From Gluconacetobacter sacchari (GTDB lineage Bacteria > Pseudomonadota > Alphaproteobacteria > Acetobacterales > Acetobacteraceae): DNA of 64,000 nucleotides. The stretch spans positions 62,001 through 126,000 of the forward strand of contig NZ_JABEQJ010000014.1 in assembly GCF_014174255.1 (NCBI RefSeq), given 5' to 3'. The notes below the pieces were generated by a model. That model saw only the letters and a list, made by a program, of their open reading frames with translations, was not told the DNA's origin and searched no databases. Shown here piece by piece: positions 1 to 8,295 of this stretch; positions within the stretch are counted from its first letter, which is position 1; every line of letters begins with the position of its first letter. Made by a program: the position numbers and the translations under genes.

Positions 1-55
1 TGAAGTTGATCCGGGTGCCGTTGGGCACGAAGCGCAGAAGGGGGCGAGAGAACAT
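1..55 (-). CDS. secF: SecF, preprotein translocase subunit (N-terminal fragment)
   Basis: The first 18 codons of secF are visible before the window edge, reading MFSRPLLRFVPNGTRINF. This matches the usual SecF opening, a short cytoplasmic stretch with a V-P-x-x-T-x-I-x-F pattern just before the first membrane helix. It starts 11 nt after the secD stop, the normal secD-secF order. SecDF is an inner-membrane complex that uses the proton gradient to help pull proteins through SecYEG. Only the start is visible, so the call rests on this short match plus its place directly after secD. Confidence 0.8.
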   Translation of the reverse strand, partial: MFSRPLLRFVPNGTRINF

Positions 56-66
56 GGCGGGGCGCC

Positions 67-1623
67 TCAGACCGGCAGGACAGTGGGACGGGTGCGGGCA
101 TACCAGCGCACCATCAGCATCCGCGACAGCAGCAGCGTGGTGAACAGCGTCGTGACGATGCCGATCATGATCGTCAGGGCGAAATTCTGTACCGGCCCGG
201 TGCCGAAGGCGAACAGCATGATGTGCGCCAGCAGGGCGGTGGCGTTGCTGTCCAGGATGGTGGAGGTCGCGCGCTCGAAGCCCGCCTGCATCGCCGCCAG
301 CGGCGTGCGGCCGCGTGCCACTTCCTCGCGGATGCGCTCGTTGATCAGGATATTGGCGTCCACCGCCATGCCCAGGGTCAGCAGCATGCCGGCCATGCCG
401 GGCAGCGTCAGCGTGGCCTGGAACAGCGACAGGATGGCTACCATCAGCACCAGGTTGGCCAGCAGCGCGACATTCGCGTACCAGCCGAAGCGGCCATAGA
501 ACAGCGCCATGAAGACGATCACCAGGCCAAAGCCGATGCCCAGGCTGATCATGCCGGCGCGGATCGAATCAGCACCCAGCGACGGGCCGATGGTCCGCTG
601 CTCGATCACCGACAGGGGCGCGGGCAGGGCGCCGGCGCGCAGCAGCAGCGCCAGGTCGGTGGCCGATTGGGCGTCGAACCCGCCGCTGATCTGCCCGTTT
701 CCGCCGGTGATGGCGCTGCGGATGACCGGCGCCTGCACCACCTTGTTGTCCAGCACGATGGCGAAGCGGCGGCCGACATTGGCCCTGGTCGTGGCCGCGA
801 AGGCCCGCGCGCCCACGGAATCGAAGGTGAAATCGACCGCCCATTCCCCGGTCTGCTGGTCGATGGCGGCGGAGGCATTGGTCAGGTCGGAGCCATCGAC
901 ATCGACATGGTCGGCAACCGGCAGCTTCTGGTCCGGCGCGTTCATCATCGGCAGCAGGCTCACGCCGGGGCCGGGCAATCCGCCCAGCGCGCTGTCCTGC
1001 ACCATGTGAAAGGTCATCTTGGCGGTGGTGCCCAGCAGGTGCTTGACACGTTCCGGGTCGCTGATCCCGGGCAGTTCGACCACGATGCGGTCGTCGCCCT
1101 GGCGGGTGATCTCGGGGTCGACCGCGCCGGTCGCGTCGATGCGGCGGCGCACGATCTCGATCGACTGGCTGACGGCCTCGGTCGCGCGCAGGCGCATGGC
1201 GGCGGCCGACAGCGTGATGGCGATGGAACCGTCGGGCCGCTGGGCGACGGCGAATTCATTGGGCACCGCCATCGGCATGGCGCGTAGCGCCTTCAGGTCC
1301 GCCTCGGTCTCGGACGGCGCGCGCGGGGTAAAGGTCACCGCGCCGGCATGCGCGTCGGTCGCGACGTCGCGATAGCCCAGTCCCGCGCCCAGCAGCGCCT
1401 GGCGCGTGCCGTCGGCCAGTGTCCGCAGACGGTCGGCGGTCACGCTGTTCATATCCACCTGCATCAGCAGGTACGACCCGCCGCGCAGGTCGAGCCCCAG
1501 GTGAATCTGGCGCCACGGCACGCCGGGTCCGGGCTGGCGCATGGCGTTGGGAAGGCAGAGCAGCACTCCCAGAAGGCAAACGGCGGCGATGGAGGCCAAT
1601 TTGAGCCGGCTGTAATACATCAT
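67..1623 (-). CDS. secD: SecD, preprotein translocase subunit
   Basis: A 518-residue inner-membrane protein that acts with SecF to drive late steps of Sec export. One membrane helix lies at about residues 9-25, followed by the SecD signature GLDLRGGSYLL (about 43-53). A large periplasmic domain follows, then a C-terminal membrane block containing GMAVDANILINERI (about 417-430), the RND-type motif with the proton-relay aspartate. Length is typical of alphaproteobacterial SecD. Two adjacent ATG codons (1623 and 1620) could start it. yajC, often found upstream, is absent here; the upstream neighbour is an unrelated radical SAM gene 164 nt away. Confidence 0.96.
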   Translation of the reverse strand: MMYYSRLKLASIAAVCLLGVLLCLPNAMRQPGPGVPWRQIHLGLDLRGGSYLLMQVDMNSVTADRLRTLADGTRQALLGAGLGYRDVATDAHAGAVTFTPRAPSETEADLKALRAMPMAVPNEFAVAQRPDGSIAITLSAAAMRLRATEAVSQSIEIVRRRIDATGAVDPEITRQGDDRIVVELPGISDPERVKHLLGTTAKMTFHMVQDSALGGLPGPGVSLLPMMNAPDQKLPVADHVDVDGSDLTNASAAIDQQTGEWAVDFTFDSVGARAFAATTRANVGRRFAIVLDNKVVQAPVIRSAITGGNGQISGGFDAQSATDLALLLRAGALPAPLSVIEQRTIGPSLGADSIRAGMISLGIGFGLVIVFMALFYGRFGWYANVALLANLVLMVAILSLFQATLTLPGMAGMLLTLGMAVDANILINERIREEVARGRTPLAAMQAGFERATSTILDSNATALLAHIMLFAFGTGPVQNFALTIMIGIVTTLFTTLLLSRMLMVRWYARTRPTVLPV

Positions 1624-1787
1624 GACTGAAAAGGGTGCTCCCTACGCCCGGCCCAGCCGGCTCCCTGTTCCGTGTGTCGATGCCGCCTGACGGCCGGCGA
1701 CGCGGGAACATGCCGGGCCGGCGCGCCGGATGCAACCGCCCGGCGCGGCTTGGCGGCACGAATCCCGCCGTTTCGTCCGGGTATTCG

Positions 1788-2936
1788 TCAGAACAGCGAC
1801 AGTTGCGCCTCCGGCGGCGGCGGGGGCGGGGCGAAGAGCGTGCAGTCCAGGGCACGCTCCCGCGTCAGGCCCAGCGCCCGCCGCGCCCGCGTGAACCGCT
1901 GGGCCAGCAGGTCGGCATGCACCCCCTGGCCCCGCCCGCGCCGGCCGAAGGTCGAATCGTTCAGCGCGCCGCCACGCACCGCGCGGATGCGCTGCAACAC
2001 ATGGCGCGCGCGGTCGGGATAATGCCGCGCCAGCCAGTCCTCGAACAGCGGCGCGACCTCCAGCGGCAGGCGCAGCAGGGCATAGCCGGCATCGCCGGCC
2101 CCGGCCGTCGCGGCGGCGCCCAGAATCGCTTCCAGCTCATGGTCGTTCAGGGCCGGGATCATCGGCGCCGCCAGCACCCCGACGGGTATGCCGGCGGCGG
2201 CCAGCGCGGCGATGGCATCCAGCCGCCGGGCAGGGGTGGAGGCGCGCGGTTCCATCCGGCGGGCCAGGTCGGCGTCCAGCGTGGTCACCGACAGGCTGAC
2301 GCGCACCAGGTTGCGCGCCGCCAGCGCGCCCAGCAGGTCCAGGTCGCGCAGCACGCCGGCCGATTTGGTGACGATGGTGACCGGGTGCGAAAACCGCTCC
2401 AGCACCGTCAGAATGGCCCGCGTCAGGCCCAGATTCCGCTCCACGGGCTGGTAAGGGTCGGTATTGGTGCCCAGCGCGATCGGCCGCACCCGATAGGCGG
2501 GGTGGCTCAGTTCCCGCTCCAGCAGGCGGGCGGCATCGGGCTTGCAGGTCAGGCGGGTTTCGAAATCCAGTCCGGGCGACAGGCCGATCCAGGCATGGGT
2601 GGGGCGGGCGAAGCAATAGATGCAGCCATGCTCGCATCCGCGATAGGCGTTGATCGACCGGTCGAACCCCAGGTCCGGGCTGTTATTGCGGGTGATGATG
2701 GTGCGCGCCGGCTCGAAGGTCAGTTCGGTGCGCGGCACGGCCTCGTCCCCGGCCAGACTGTCCCATCCGTCATCGACCGGCGCCGATCGCTGCCGGGCGA
2801 AGCGGTCGGGCGGCGACAGGGTGGCGCCGCGCCCGTGGCGGATGCCACCCAGGCTGGACGATGCGTCGGCCAGCGTGCGCGGCGCATCGCGGGTCGCCAG
2901 TCCGGGGCCGATGCGGATGGGGGATGGGTCGGGCAT
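1788..2936 (-). CDS. Radical SAM protein, SplB-like / PA0069 family
   Basis: A 382-residue radical SAM protein. The [4Fe-4S] cysteine motif CEHGCIYC (C101, C105, C108 from the chosen start) has the standard CX3CX2C spacing. It follows an N-A-Y-R-G lead-in typical of the COG1533 group, which includes spore photoproduct lyase relatives. A TIM-barrel-like body follows. The C-terminus is proline-rich. The ATG at 2936 is chosen; a TTG at 2978 would add 14 residues but lacks support. The substrate is unknown, and most members of this family in non-spore-formers are uncharacterised. Confidence 0.8.
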   Translation of the reverse strand: MPDPSPIRIGPGLATRDAPRTLADASSSLGGIRHGRGATLSPPDRFARQRSAPVDDGWDSLAGDEAVPRTELTFEPARTIITRNNSPDLGFDRSINAYRGCEHGCIYCFARPTHAWIGLSPGLDFETRLTCKPDAARLLERELSHPAYRVRPIALGTNTDPYQPVERNLGLTRAILTVLERFSHPVTIVTKSAGVLRDLDLLGALAARNLVRVSLSVTTLDADLARRMEPRASTPARRLDAIAALAAAGIPVGVLAAPMIPALNDHELEAILGAAATAGAGDAGYALLRLPLEVAPLFEDWLARHYPDRARHVLQRIRAVRGGALNDSTFGRRGRGQGVHADLLAQRFTRARRALGLTRERALDCTLFAPPPPPPEAQLSLF

Positions 2937-3058
2937 GGCCGGTATGATGGCAGACCGGTTTCGCCTCTTCAAGAACAAAAAGGGAACATATACCCGGCGC
3001 CACTGGCCGATCGGGTCAGGGTGCTCTAACCCTTCGTCATCCTGGATGCGGAGAGGAC

Positions 3059-4102
3059 ATGATGGCGGGGCTGTTCGGTGGCGGAGCGGGACGGGATGTC
3101 GCGGCGCGGCAATTGCGGGTGGGCGTCATCGGTGCCGGCCATTTCGGACGGTTCCACGCGCTGAAGGCGGCGGCATCGCCGCGCGAGAGCCTGGTGGGCC
3201 TCCACGATCCCGATCACGCGCGGGCAGCCGCCGTCGGCGTCGAGGCCGGCGGCGCCCCCGCTCTGGCGCTGGACGATCTTCTGGCGTGCTGCGAAGCGGT
3301 CGTGATCGCGGCCCCGGCCGAACATCATTTCGCCCTGGCCGACCGTGCGCTGCGCGCCGGCCGCCACGTGCTGGTCGAAAAGCCGATCGCCTCGACCCTC
3401 GAACAGGCCGACCGCCTAGCCGCCCTGGCCGCCGGCACGGGCCTGGTGCTCCAGGTCGGGCATCTGCTGCGCTATTCGGCCGAACACGACGCGATTGCCG
3501 GGCGGATCACGCGCCCCCTCTATATCGAGGCGACCCGCATCGCCCCCTTCAAGCCGCGCGGCACCGATGTCTCGGTGATCCTCGACCTGATGATCCACGA
3601 TCTGGACCTGGTGCTGGCGATCGTGGACAGCGAGATCGTGGATGTCGACGCCCTGGGGGCGGCGGTCAGTTCGCCGCACGAGGACATCGCCAATGCCCGG
3701 GTCCGCTTCGCCAATGGCTGCGTCGCCACCATCACCGCCAGCCGGATCTCGCTGAAGACCGAACGGCGGATGCGCCTGTTTTCCGAGGAAGGCTATCTCT
3801 CGGCCGATTTCGTGAAGCGCGAACTGACGATGATCGGGCGCGACAAGGGCCTGCCCCTGCCCGGCACCGGCGGCTTCCGGCGCGAGGCCGTCAGTTGGAC
3901 CGACCACGACACCCTTGCCGCCGAGCATGCGGCCTTCGCCGCCGCCTGCCTGGATGGCGCCCCGGTGCTGGTGGATGCTCAGGCCGGCCGCCGCGCGCTG
4001 GCGGCCGCGCTGGCGGTGACGGACGGCATCGCCGCGGTGCGCGCCTTGTGGGAGCGGTCTGGCCTGGTCAGTGGGGCAGCGTCTCGATCCGCGCCGCCAT
4101 GA
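3059..4102 (+). CDS. Gfo/Idh/MocA family oxidoreductase
   Basis: A 347-residue NAD(P)-dependent dehydrogenase. The N-terminal Rossmann domain has GAGHFG (residues 25-30) as its dinucleotide loop, and the family's catalytic-region motif EKP lies at 107-109. The C-terminal half is the substrate-binding alpha/beta domain. The start has a good ribosome site (GGAGAGG) just upstream; two ATG codons are in tandem. Relatives include UDP-sugar 3-dehydrogenases such as GnnA of lipid A synthesis, but no lipid A gene lies nearby, so the substrate is not assigned. Its 3' end overlaps the convergent pterin dehydratase gene by 35 nt. Confidence 0.85.
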   Translation: MMAGLFGGGAGRDVAARQLRVGVIGAGHFGRFHALKAAASPRESLVGLHDPDHARAAAVGVEAGGAPALALDDLLACCEAVVIAAPAEHHFALADRALRAGRHVLVEKPIASTLEQADRLAALAAGTGLVLQVGHLLRYSAEHDAIAGRITRPLYIEATRIAPFKPRGTDVSVILDLMIHDLDLVLAIVDSEIVDVDALGAAVSSPHEDIANARVRFANGCVATITASRISLKTERRMRLFSEEGYLSADFVKRELTMIGRDKGLPLPGTGGFRREAVSWTDHDTLAAEHAAFAAACLDGAPVLVDAQAGRRALAAALAVTDGIAAVRALWERSGLVSGAASRSAPP

Positions 4103-4424
4103 TGAAATCGTTGCGATGCAGGCCGCCGATGGCATGGGTTTGCAGCGTCAGCCGCACATACCCCCAGCCGAAGGCGATGTCCGGATGGTGGTCGGCGGCT
4201 TCCGCCAGGGCGGCGATGCGCTCGACCAGGGCATAGGCATTGGCGAAGTCCGGCAGGACATACGATCGCAGCAGCAGCGTGCCGTCCGGCGACAGCGTCC
4301 AGTTGGGCAGGCTGGCCAGCAGGGTTTCGGCCTCGGCGCGCATCAGGGCCGGGCTGTTGCGCGGACAGGGGGCAATGACCTCGCGCGCGAGGGCGGTCAC
4401 GAGGGGGGTGGCGGAGGCGGGCAT
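4068..4424 (-). CDS. phhB: 4a-hydroxytetrahydrobiopterin dehydratase (pterin carbinolamine dehydratase)
   Basis: A 118-residue protein of the PCD/DCoH family, which dehydrates 4a-hydroxy-tetrahydropterin formed by aromatic amino acid hydroxylases. The active-site signature HHPD (H79-H80) and a later histidine in THAIGGL (H97) are present with the expected spacing. The start MPASAT at 4424 is chosen because a longer reading to 4505 would run into the neighbouring ABC-F gene and because 118 residues is close to family length. No phenylalanine hydroxylase gene is in the window, so its partner is not shown here; some bacterial homologues serve molybdopterin-related roles. Confidence 0.88.
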   Translation of the reverse strand: MPASATPLVTALAREVIAPCPRNSPALMRAEAETLLASLPNWTLSPDGTLLLRSYVLPDFANAYALVERIAALAEAADHHPDIAFGWGYVRLTLQTHAIGGLHRNDFIMAARIETLPH

Positions 4425-4459
4425 GGCGGTCTTCCTCAGCGCGCCACGCGCGGCACGGG

Positions 4460-6265
4460 TCAGGACGATCCCAGCGATTCGCGCAGCATTTCCAGTTCCA
4501 GCCAACGCTCCTCGGCCGCCGTCAGTTCGGCCTCGGCGCGCTCCAGTTTTTCCGTCCCCGCGGTAAAGGCCGCCGGATCGCGGGCATACAACCCGCCATC
4601 CGACAGGACCACCCGCAACTGGCCGATCTGCGTCTCCAGCGCCGCGATCTGGCCGGGCAGGCGGTCCAGCGCGTGCTGGTCCTTGTAGGACAGCTTGCGC
4701 GCCGGCCCCCTGTCCGATCGCTTCTGCGCGACCGGAGAGGCGCCGGTTTCGCCGCGTCCCCGGGCCGCCGGGGCCACGCCGCCGCGCTGGGCCAGCATGT
4801 CGCTATAGCCGCCGGCATATTCAACCCACCGTCCGGCCCCTTCCGCCAGCAGGACCGAGGTCGCCACCCGGTCCAGGAAGTCGCGATCGTGGCTGACCAG
4901 CAGCACGGTGCCGGCATAGGCGTCCAGCATCTCCTGCAACAGGTCCAGCGTCTCCAGATCCAGGTCGTTGGTCGGTTCGTCCAGCACCAGCAGGTTCGAC
5001 GGGCGGGCCAGCGCGCAGGCCAGCATCAGCCGCCCCCGCTCGCCACCCGACAGCGCGCTGACCGGTGTGCGGGCCTGTTCGGGGCGGAACAGGAAATCCT
5101 TCATATAGCCGATGACATGGCGCTTCTCACCGCCGACCTGTACCATGTCGCCACCGCCGCCGGTCAGCGTATCGGCCAGCGTGCGGCCCGGGTCCAGCGT
5201 CCGCCGCTGCTGGTCCAGGGTCACGACCGACAGCGCGGTGCCGATCCGGATCTCGCCGGTATCCGGCCGGTCCTGGCCGGTCAGCAACCGCAGCAGGGTA
5301 CTCTTGCCCGCGCCATTGGCGCCGACAATGCCCAGCCGGTCGCCGCGCAGCACGCGCAGATCCAGCCCGTCGATCACCGTGCGCGGGCCGTAGGCCTTGC
5401 GGACATCCTCGGCCACCGCCACCAGCTTGCCGGACAACCCGTCCTCGCTGGCCTGCATCTTCACGCCGCCGGGCGCGCGCACCGCCTCGCGCCGCGCCTG
5501 CCGCAGCGCCGCGAGTTCGCCGACCCGGCGCACGTTGCGCTTGCGCCGCGCGGTGACGCCATAGCGCATCCAGTCTTCCTCGCGCGCGATCTGGCGGTCC
5601 AGCTTGTGGGCGTCGCGCTCCTCCTGTTCCAGCACCTCCTCGCGCCAGGATTCGAAGCGGGCAAAGCCCTGGTCCAGCCGCCGCGTGACGCCGCGATCCA
5701 GCCACACGACGCCGCGCGACAGGGTTTCCAGCATCCGGCGGTCATGGCTGATGATTACCATGGCCGAGGACAGGGACAGCAATTCTCGTTCCAGCCACTC
5801 GATGGTCGGCATGTCCAGATGGTTGGTGGGCTCGTCCAGCAGCAGCAGGTCGGGCTCGGGCGCCAGCGCCCAGGCCAGCGCGCAGCGCCGGGCCTCGCCC
5901 CCCGACAGGGTCGCCGGGTCTTCCGCCCCCGTCAGCCCCAACTCGCCCAGCAGCAGGGCGGCGCGATGGTCGGGCCCGTCGGGCGGCATGCCCGAACGGA
6001 CATAGTCCAGCGTGGTGGCGAAGCCCGACAGGTCGGGCTCCTGCGCCAGGTAGCGCACCGTGGTGCCGGGCTGGAGGAACCGCGTGCCGTCATCGGGCGC
6101 CAACTGGCCGGCCGCGATGCGCAGCAGGGTGGATTTCCCGCTGCCGTTGCGCCCGACCAGGCAGATCCGTTCGCCGGACGAAACCCCGAATCCGGCACCG
6201 TTGAGCAGCGGAGCGCCGCCGAGCGTCAGGACGATATCCTGAAGAAGAAGGAGAGGAGGCGACAT
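4460..6265 (-). CDS. uup: ABC-F family ATPase, Uup-like
   Basis: A 601-residue soluble protein with two ABC ATPase cassettes and no membrane domain. Cassette 1 has Walker A GRNGSGKST (about 38-46), signature LSGGE (about 120-124) and DEPTNHLD. Cassette 2 has GANGAGKST, LSGGERGR and DEPTNDLD. A linker rich in charged residues separates them. The C-terminal roughly 80 residues form a predicted coiled coil opening YKDQHALDRLP, the Uup-type C-terminal domain that binds branched DNA or ribosomes in studied members. ABC-F proteins act on the ribosome or, for Uup, affect transposon excision and 50S assembly. Confidence 0.9.
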   Translation of the reverse strand: MSPPLLLLQDIVLTLGGAPLLNGAGFGVSSGERICLVGRNGSGKSTLLRIAAGQLAPDDGTRFLQPGTTVRYLAQEPDLSGFATTLDYVRSGMPPDGPDHRAALLLGELGLTGAEDPATLSGGEARRCALAWALAPEPDLLLLDEPTNHLDMPTIEWLERELLSLSSAMVIISHDRRMLETLSRGVVWLDRGVTRRLDQGFARFESWREEVLEQEERDAHKLDRQIAREEDWMRYGVTARRKRNVRRVGELAALRQARREAVRAPGGVKMQASEDGLSGKLVAVAEDVRKAYGPRTVIDGLDLRVLRGDRLGIVGANGAGKSTLLRLLTGQDRPDTGEIRIGTALSVVTLDQQRRTLDPGRTLADTLTGGGGDMVQVGGEKRHVIGYMKDFLFRPEQARTPVSALSGGERGRLMLACALARPSNLLVLDEPTNDLDLETLDLLQEMLDAYAGTVLLVSHDRDFLDRVATSVLLAEGAGRWVEYAGGYSDMLAQRGGVAPAARGRGETGASPVAQKRSDRGPARKLSYKDQHALDRLPGQIAALETQIGQLRVVLSDGGLYARDPAAFTAGTEKLERAEAELTAAEERWLELEMLRESLGSS

Positions 6266-6323
6266 GACCGGGGTTCTGGACCATGGCGCGGCCCCGGCGC
6301 AAGGGGAAAGGAGGCGCCGCGTT

Positions 6324-7058
6324 TCAGTCGAAACTGGGGCCGCCGGTAACGGCCTGATAGGTCGCGATCGCCAGGGTCATCGGCTCGAACGGCTTGGTGA
6401 TGACGAAGGCGGGTTCGATCGCCTCGCCCGTCAGCAGGCGTTCCGGATAGGCGGTGACGAAGATGACCGGGGCCTTGTGTCGGCGCAGGATGCTGGCGAC
6501 GGCCTGCGCGCCGTCGCCGCCCGCGCCCAGGTTGATGTCCGCCAGGATCAGGCCGGGCTTCGTCCGGCATGCCAGGTCCACCGCGTCGGCCTCGGTCGCC
6601 GCGACGCCGGCCACCTCGTGCCCGCACCAGCGGACGAGGTCCTCGATATCCATCGCGATGATCGGCTCGTCCTCGATGATCAGGATCGAGGTCTGGGCCA
6701 CCTTGCGCAGGTCCGCATGGGCCTGGGACAGGATCTCGGCGGCCTCGGCCTCGGCCAGGTCCACGACCCGCGCGGCATCGGCGATCGACAGTTCCTCCAG
6801 CGAGGTCAGCAGCAGCAGCTTGCGCTTCACGGTGTTCAGGGTCTCGGCGTCCGACGCCGGCCCGGGCTGGAACTGCCGCGAGATCCATTGATACAGGCAT
6901 AATCGCGCCGGCATCGGCCCGGGCTCGGCCACCGTCAGTCCCCGCAGGCTCTCGGCCACCAGAAGATCGCCGCGCGGCTGGCTACCGGTCAGGGCGCGCG
7001 CGTATCGCCTGGCATAAGGAAGGGCCCGGATCAGATCCTGCCGCCGCGATAGGGGCAT
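6324..7058 (-). CDS. phyR: PhyR, general stress response anti-anti-sigma response regulator
   Basis: A 244-residue protein with the diagnostic PhyR layout: an N-terminal sigma-factor-like region (about 1-120) joined to a C-terminal receiver domain (about 124-238). Receiver residues are visible: acidic pair E129-D130, phospho-acceptor D174 in LILADINLG, T202 and K222. When phosphorylated, the sigma-like part of PhyR binds NepR and frees the ECF sigma factor EcfG. It is divergent from ecfG, and nepR and a histidine kinase lie beyond, so all parts of the partner switch are together. No clear EcfG-type promoter (GGAAC-N16/17-CGTT) was found upstream. Confidence 0.96.
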   Translation of the reverse strand: MPLSRRQDLIRALPYARRYARALTGSQPRGDLLVAESLRGLTVAEPGPMPARLCLYQWISRQFQPGPASDAETLNTVKRKLLLLTSLEELSIADAARVVDLAEAEAAEILSQAHADLRKVAQTSILIIEDEPIIAMDIEDLVRWCGHEVAGVAATEADAVDLACRTKPGLILADINLGAGGDGAQAVASILRRHKAPVIFVTAYPERLLTGEAIEPAFVITKPFEPMTLAIATYQAVTGGPSFD

Positions 7059-7372
7059 CGAACGGTCAACTCCGCAAGGAACACGTTACGGTATGGATCA
7101 TGACAGCGATAAAATTGTCCGCAAGAGGAACTAGGAATTCGGCGCGCCCTTCGCCAGCTACCGTGTCGTGGCCGTGACATAATCCGCATGTCGCCGGCCC
7201 GGACGGTGCGCCGCGAGGGGATCGGGTTTCACAATTATGGCCGTAAATCACTATTATGGCGGGTTTTTAACGGGGGTTTGAGAGTTTCTAAACGCATCTC
7301 ACGCCTTCGTCATGATTAAAACACAACTCAGTCATTACACTGGTGCCAGTTCGGCAAGCGAGGAACAGAACG
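7059..7372. other. Divergent intergenic region between phyR and ecfG
   Basis: About 314 nt with lower G+C than its surroundings, especially 7240-7345. It must hold the promoters of both divergent genes. Two GGAAC sequences (7078-7082 and 7127-7131) resemble the -35 element of EcfG-dependent promoters, but neither is followed by CGTT at 16-17 nt. No terminator hairpin or RNA gene was seen. Confidence 0.5.
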
Positions 7373-7948
7373 ATGGCGAATAATTTCCACGACCAGGTGA
7401 TAGCGATCCTCCCGCGTCTCCGCGTCCAGGCCCTTGCCCTGACCAGAAATCGAACGATGGCGGAAGACCTGGTGCAGGACGCCGTGTGCAATGCGCTTGC
7501 CGCCCAGGACAGCTTCATACCGGGCACGAATTTTTCGGCGTGGATGCATCGCATCCTGCGCAACCGCTTCATTTCCGACCTGCGCAAGCGGCGGGAGACG
7601 ACGGATATCGAGGATATCCCCGCGTCGGTGCTGGCGACCACGGCGTCGCACGAGGACCGGCTGGCCCTCAAGGACCTGGCGATGGCGCTGGACCGTCTCC
7701 CCCAGGACCAGCGCGAGGCCCTGATCATGGTGGTCCTGCACGGCATGAGCTACGAGCATCTGGCCGAGGCGACCGGATGCGCCGTCGGCACGGCCAAGAG
7801 CCGGGTCTTCCGCGCCCGTCGCCAGTTGGAAAACTGGATGACCGGCGAGGATCCCGACGCGCCGCAGGTCAAGGCGCGGATCGCCCGCGTGCGCGGCCTT
7901 CTGGCGGAGCGGACGGCACCGCTCGGATCCGCCGCCGCGCACCCCTGA
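7373..7948 (+). CDS. ecfG: EcfG-type ECF sigma factor of the general stress response
   Basis: A 191-residue ECF sigma factor. Region 2 covers about residues 10-75 (AEDLVQDAVCNAL, then FSAWMHRILRNRFISDLRK). Region 4 follows (RLPQDQREALIMVVLHGMSYEHLAEATGC-type helix-turn-helix). Position beside phyR and nepR identifies it as the EcfG/SigT class that transcribes general stress genes. The ATG at 7373 has an AGGA ribosome site 8 nt upstream; a GTG at 7343 in the same frame is less likely. It is held inactive by NepR until phosphorylated PhyR takes NepR away. Confidence 0.93.
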   Translation: MANNFHDQVIAILPRLRVQALALTRNRTMAEDLVQDAVCNALAAQDSFIPGTNFSAWMHRILRNRFISDLRKRRETTDIEDIPASVLATTASHEDRLALKDLAMALDRLPQDQREALIMVVLHGMSYEHLAEATGCAVGTAKSRVFRARRQLENWMTGEDPDAPQVKARIARVRGLLAERTAPLGSAAAHP

Positions 7949-8109
7949 GCCATTACCCGGCAAGCCCTTCGCTTTCCCGAGCGGCATTTCCCGAGTCGAA
8001 CGGCTGGACGGTAGGACACGCGCTGCTCTACTGTTCGCCACCATCGACAGGACCGGGACGCGGCGCTCAGAGGGTTTGCGGGAGGATTAGTGGATCTCAG
8101 GGATCATCG

Positions 8110-8295
8110 ATGACGTCCCGCAAGGATTCCCGTCCGGCGCGGCCGTCGAAAGCCAGCAAGGCCACCCGGCGAGACGATCCGTTCGAGCTATGGCTCAAGC
8201 GCGGGCTGCATCAGCTTTTCGATGAGGTCGCTTCCGAGCCCCTGCCCGAGGAATTGCTGCGTCTGATCGAGAAAGACCGCGAGACCAAGGGCTAG
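8110..8295 (+). CDS. nepR: NepR anti-sigma factor
   Basis: A 61-residue protein not obvious by length alone, lying at the end of a longer open frame. The core DPFELWLKRGLHQLFDEV, followed by PLPEELLRLIE, is the conserved two-helix NepR signature that wraps around EcfG or PhyR. The basic, disordered N-terminus (about 20 residues) is typical. The start ATG at 8110 has an AGGGA ribosome site 6 nt upstream. Its stop codon is directly followed by the ATG of the kinase gene, so the two are probably translated together. Here nepR lies downstream of ecfG. Confidence 0.9.
   Translation: MTSRKDSRPARPSKASKATRRDDPFELWLKRGLHQLFDEVASEPLPEELLRLIEKDRETKG

Noticed and set aside
7078-7131. EcfG-dependent promoters in the phyR-ecfG gap
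   Set aside because: GGAAC occurs at 7078 and 7127, but CGTT does not follow at 16-17 nt, so the -10 element is missing.
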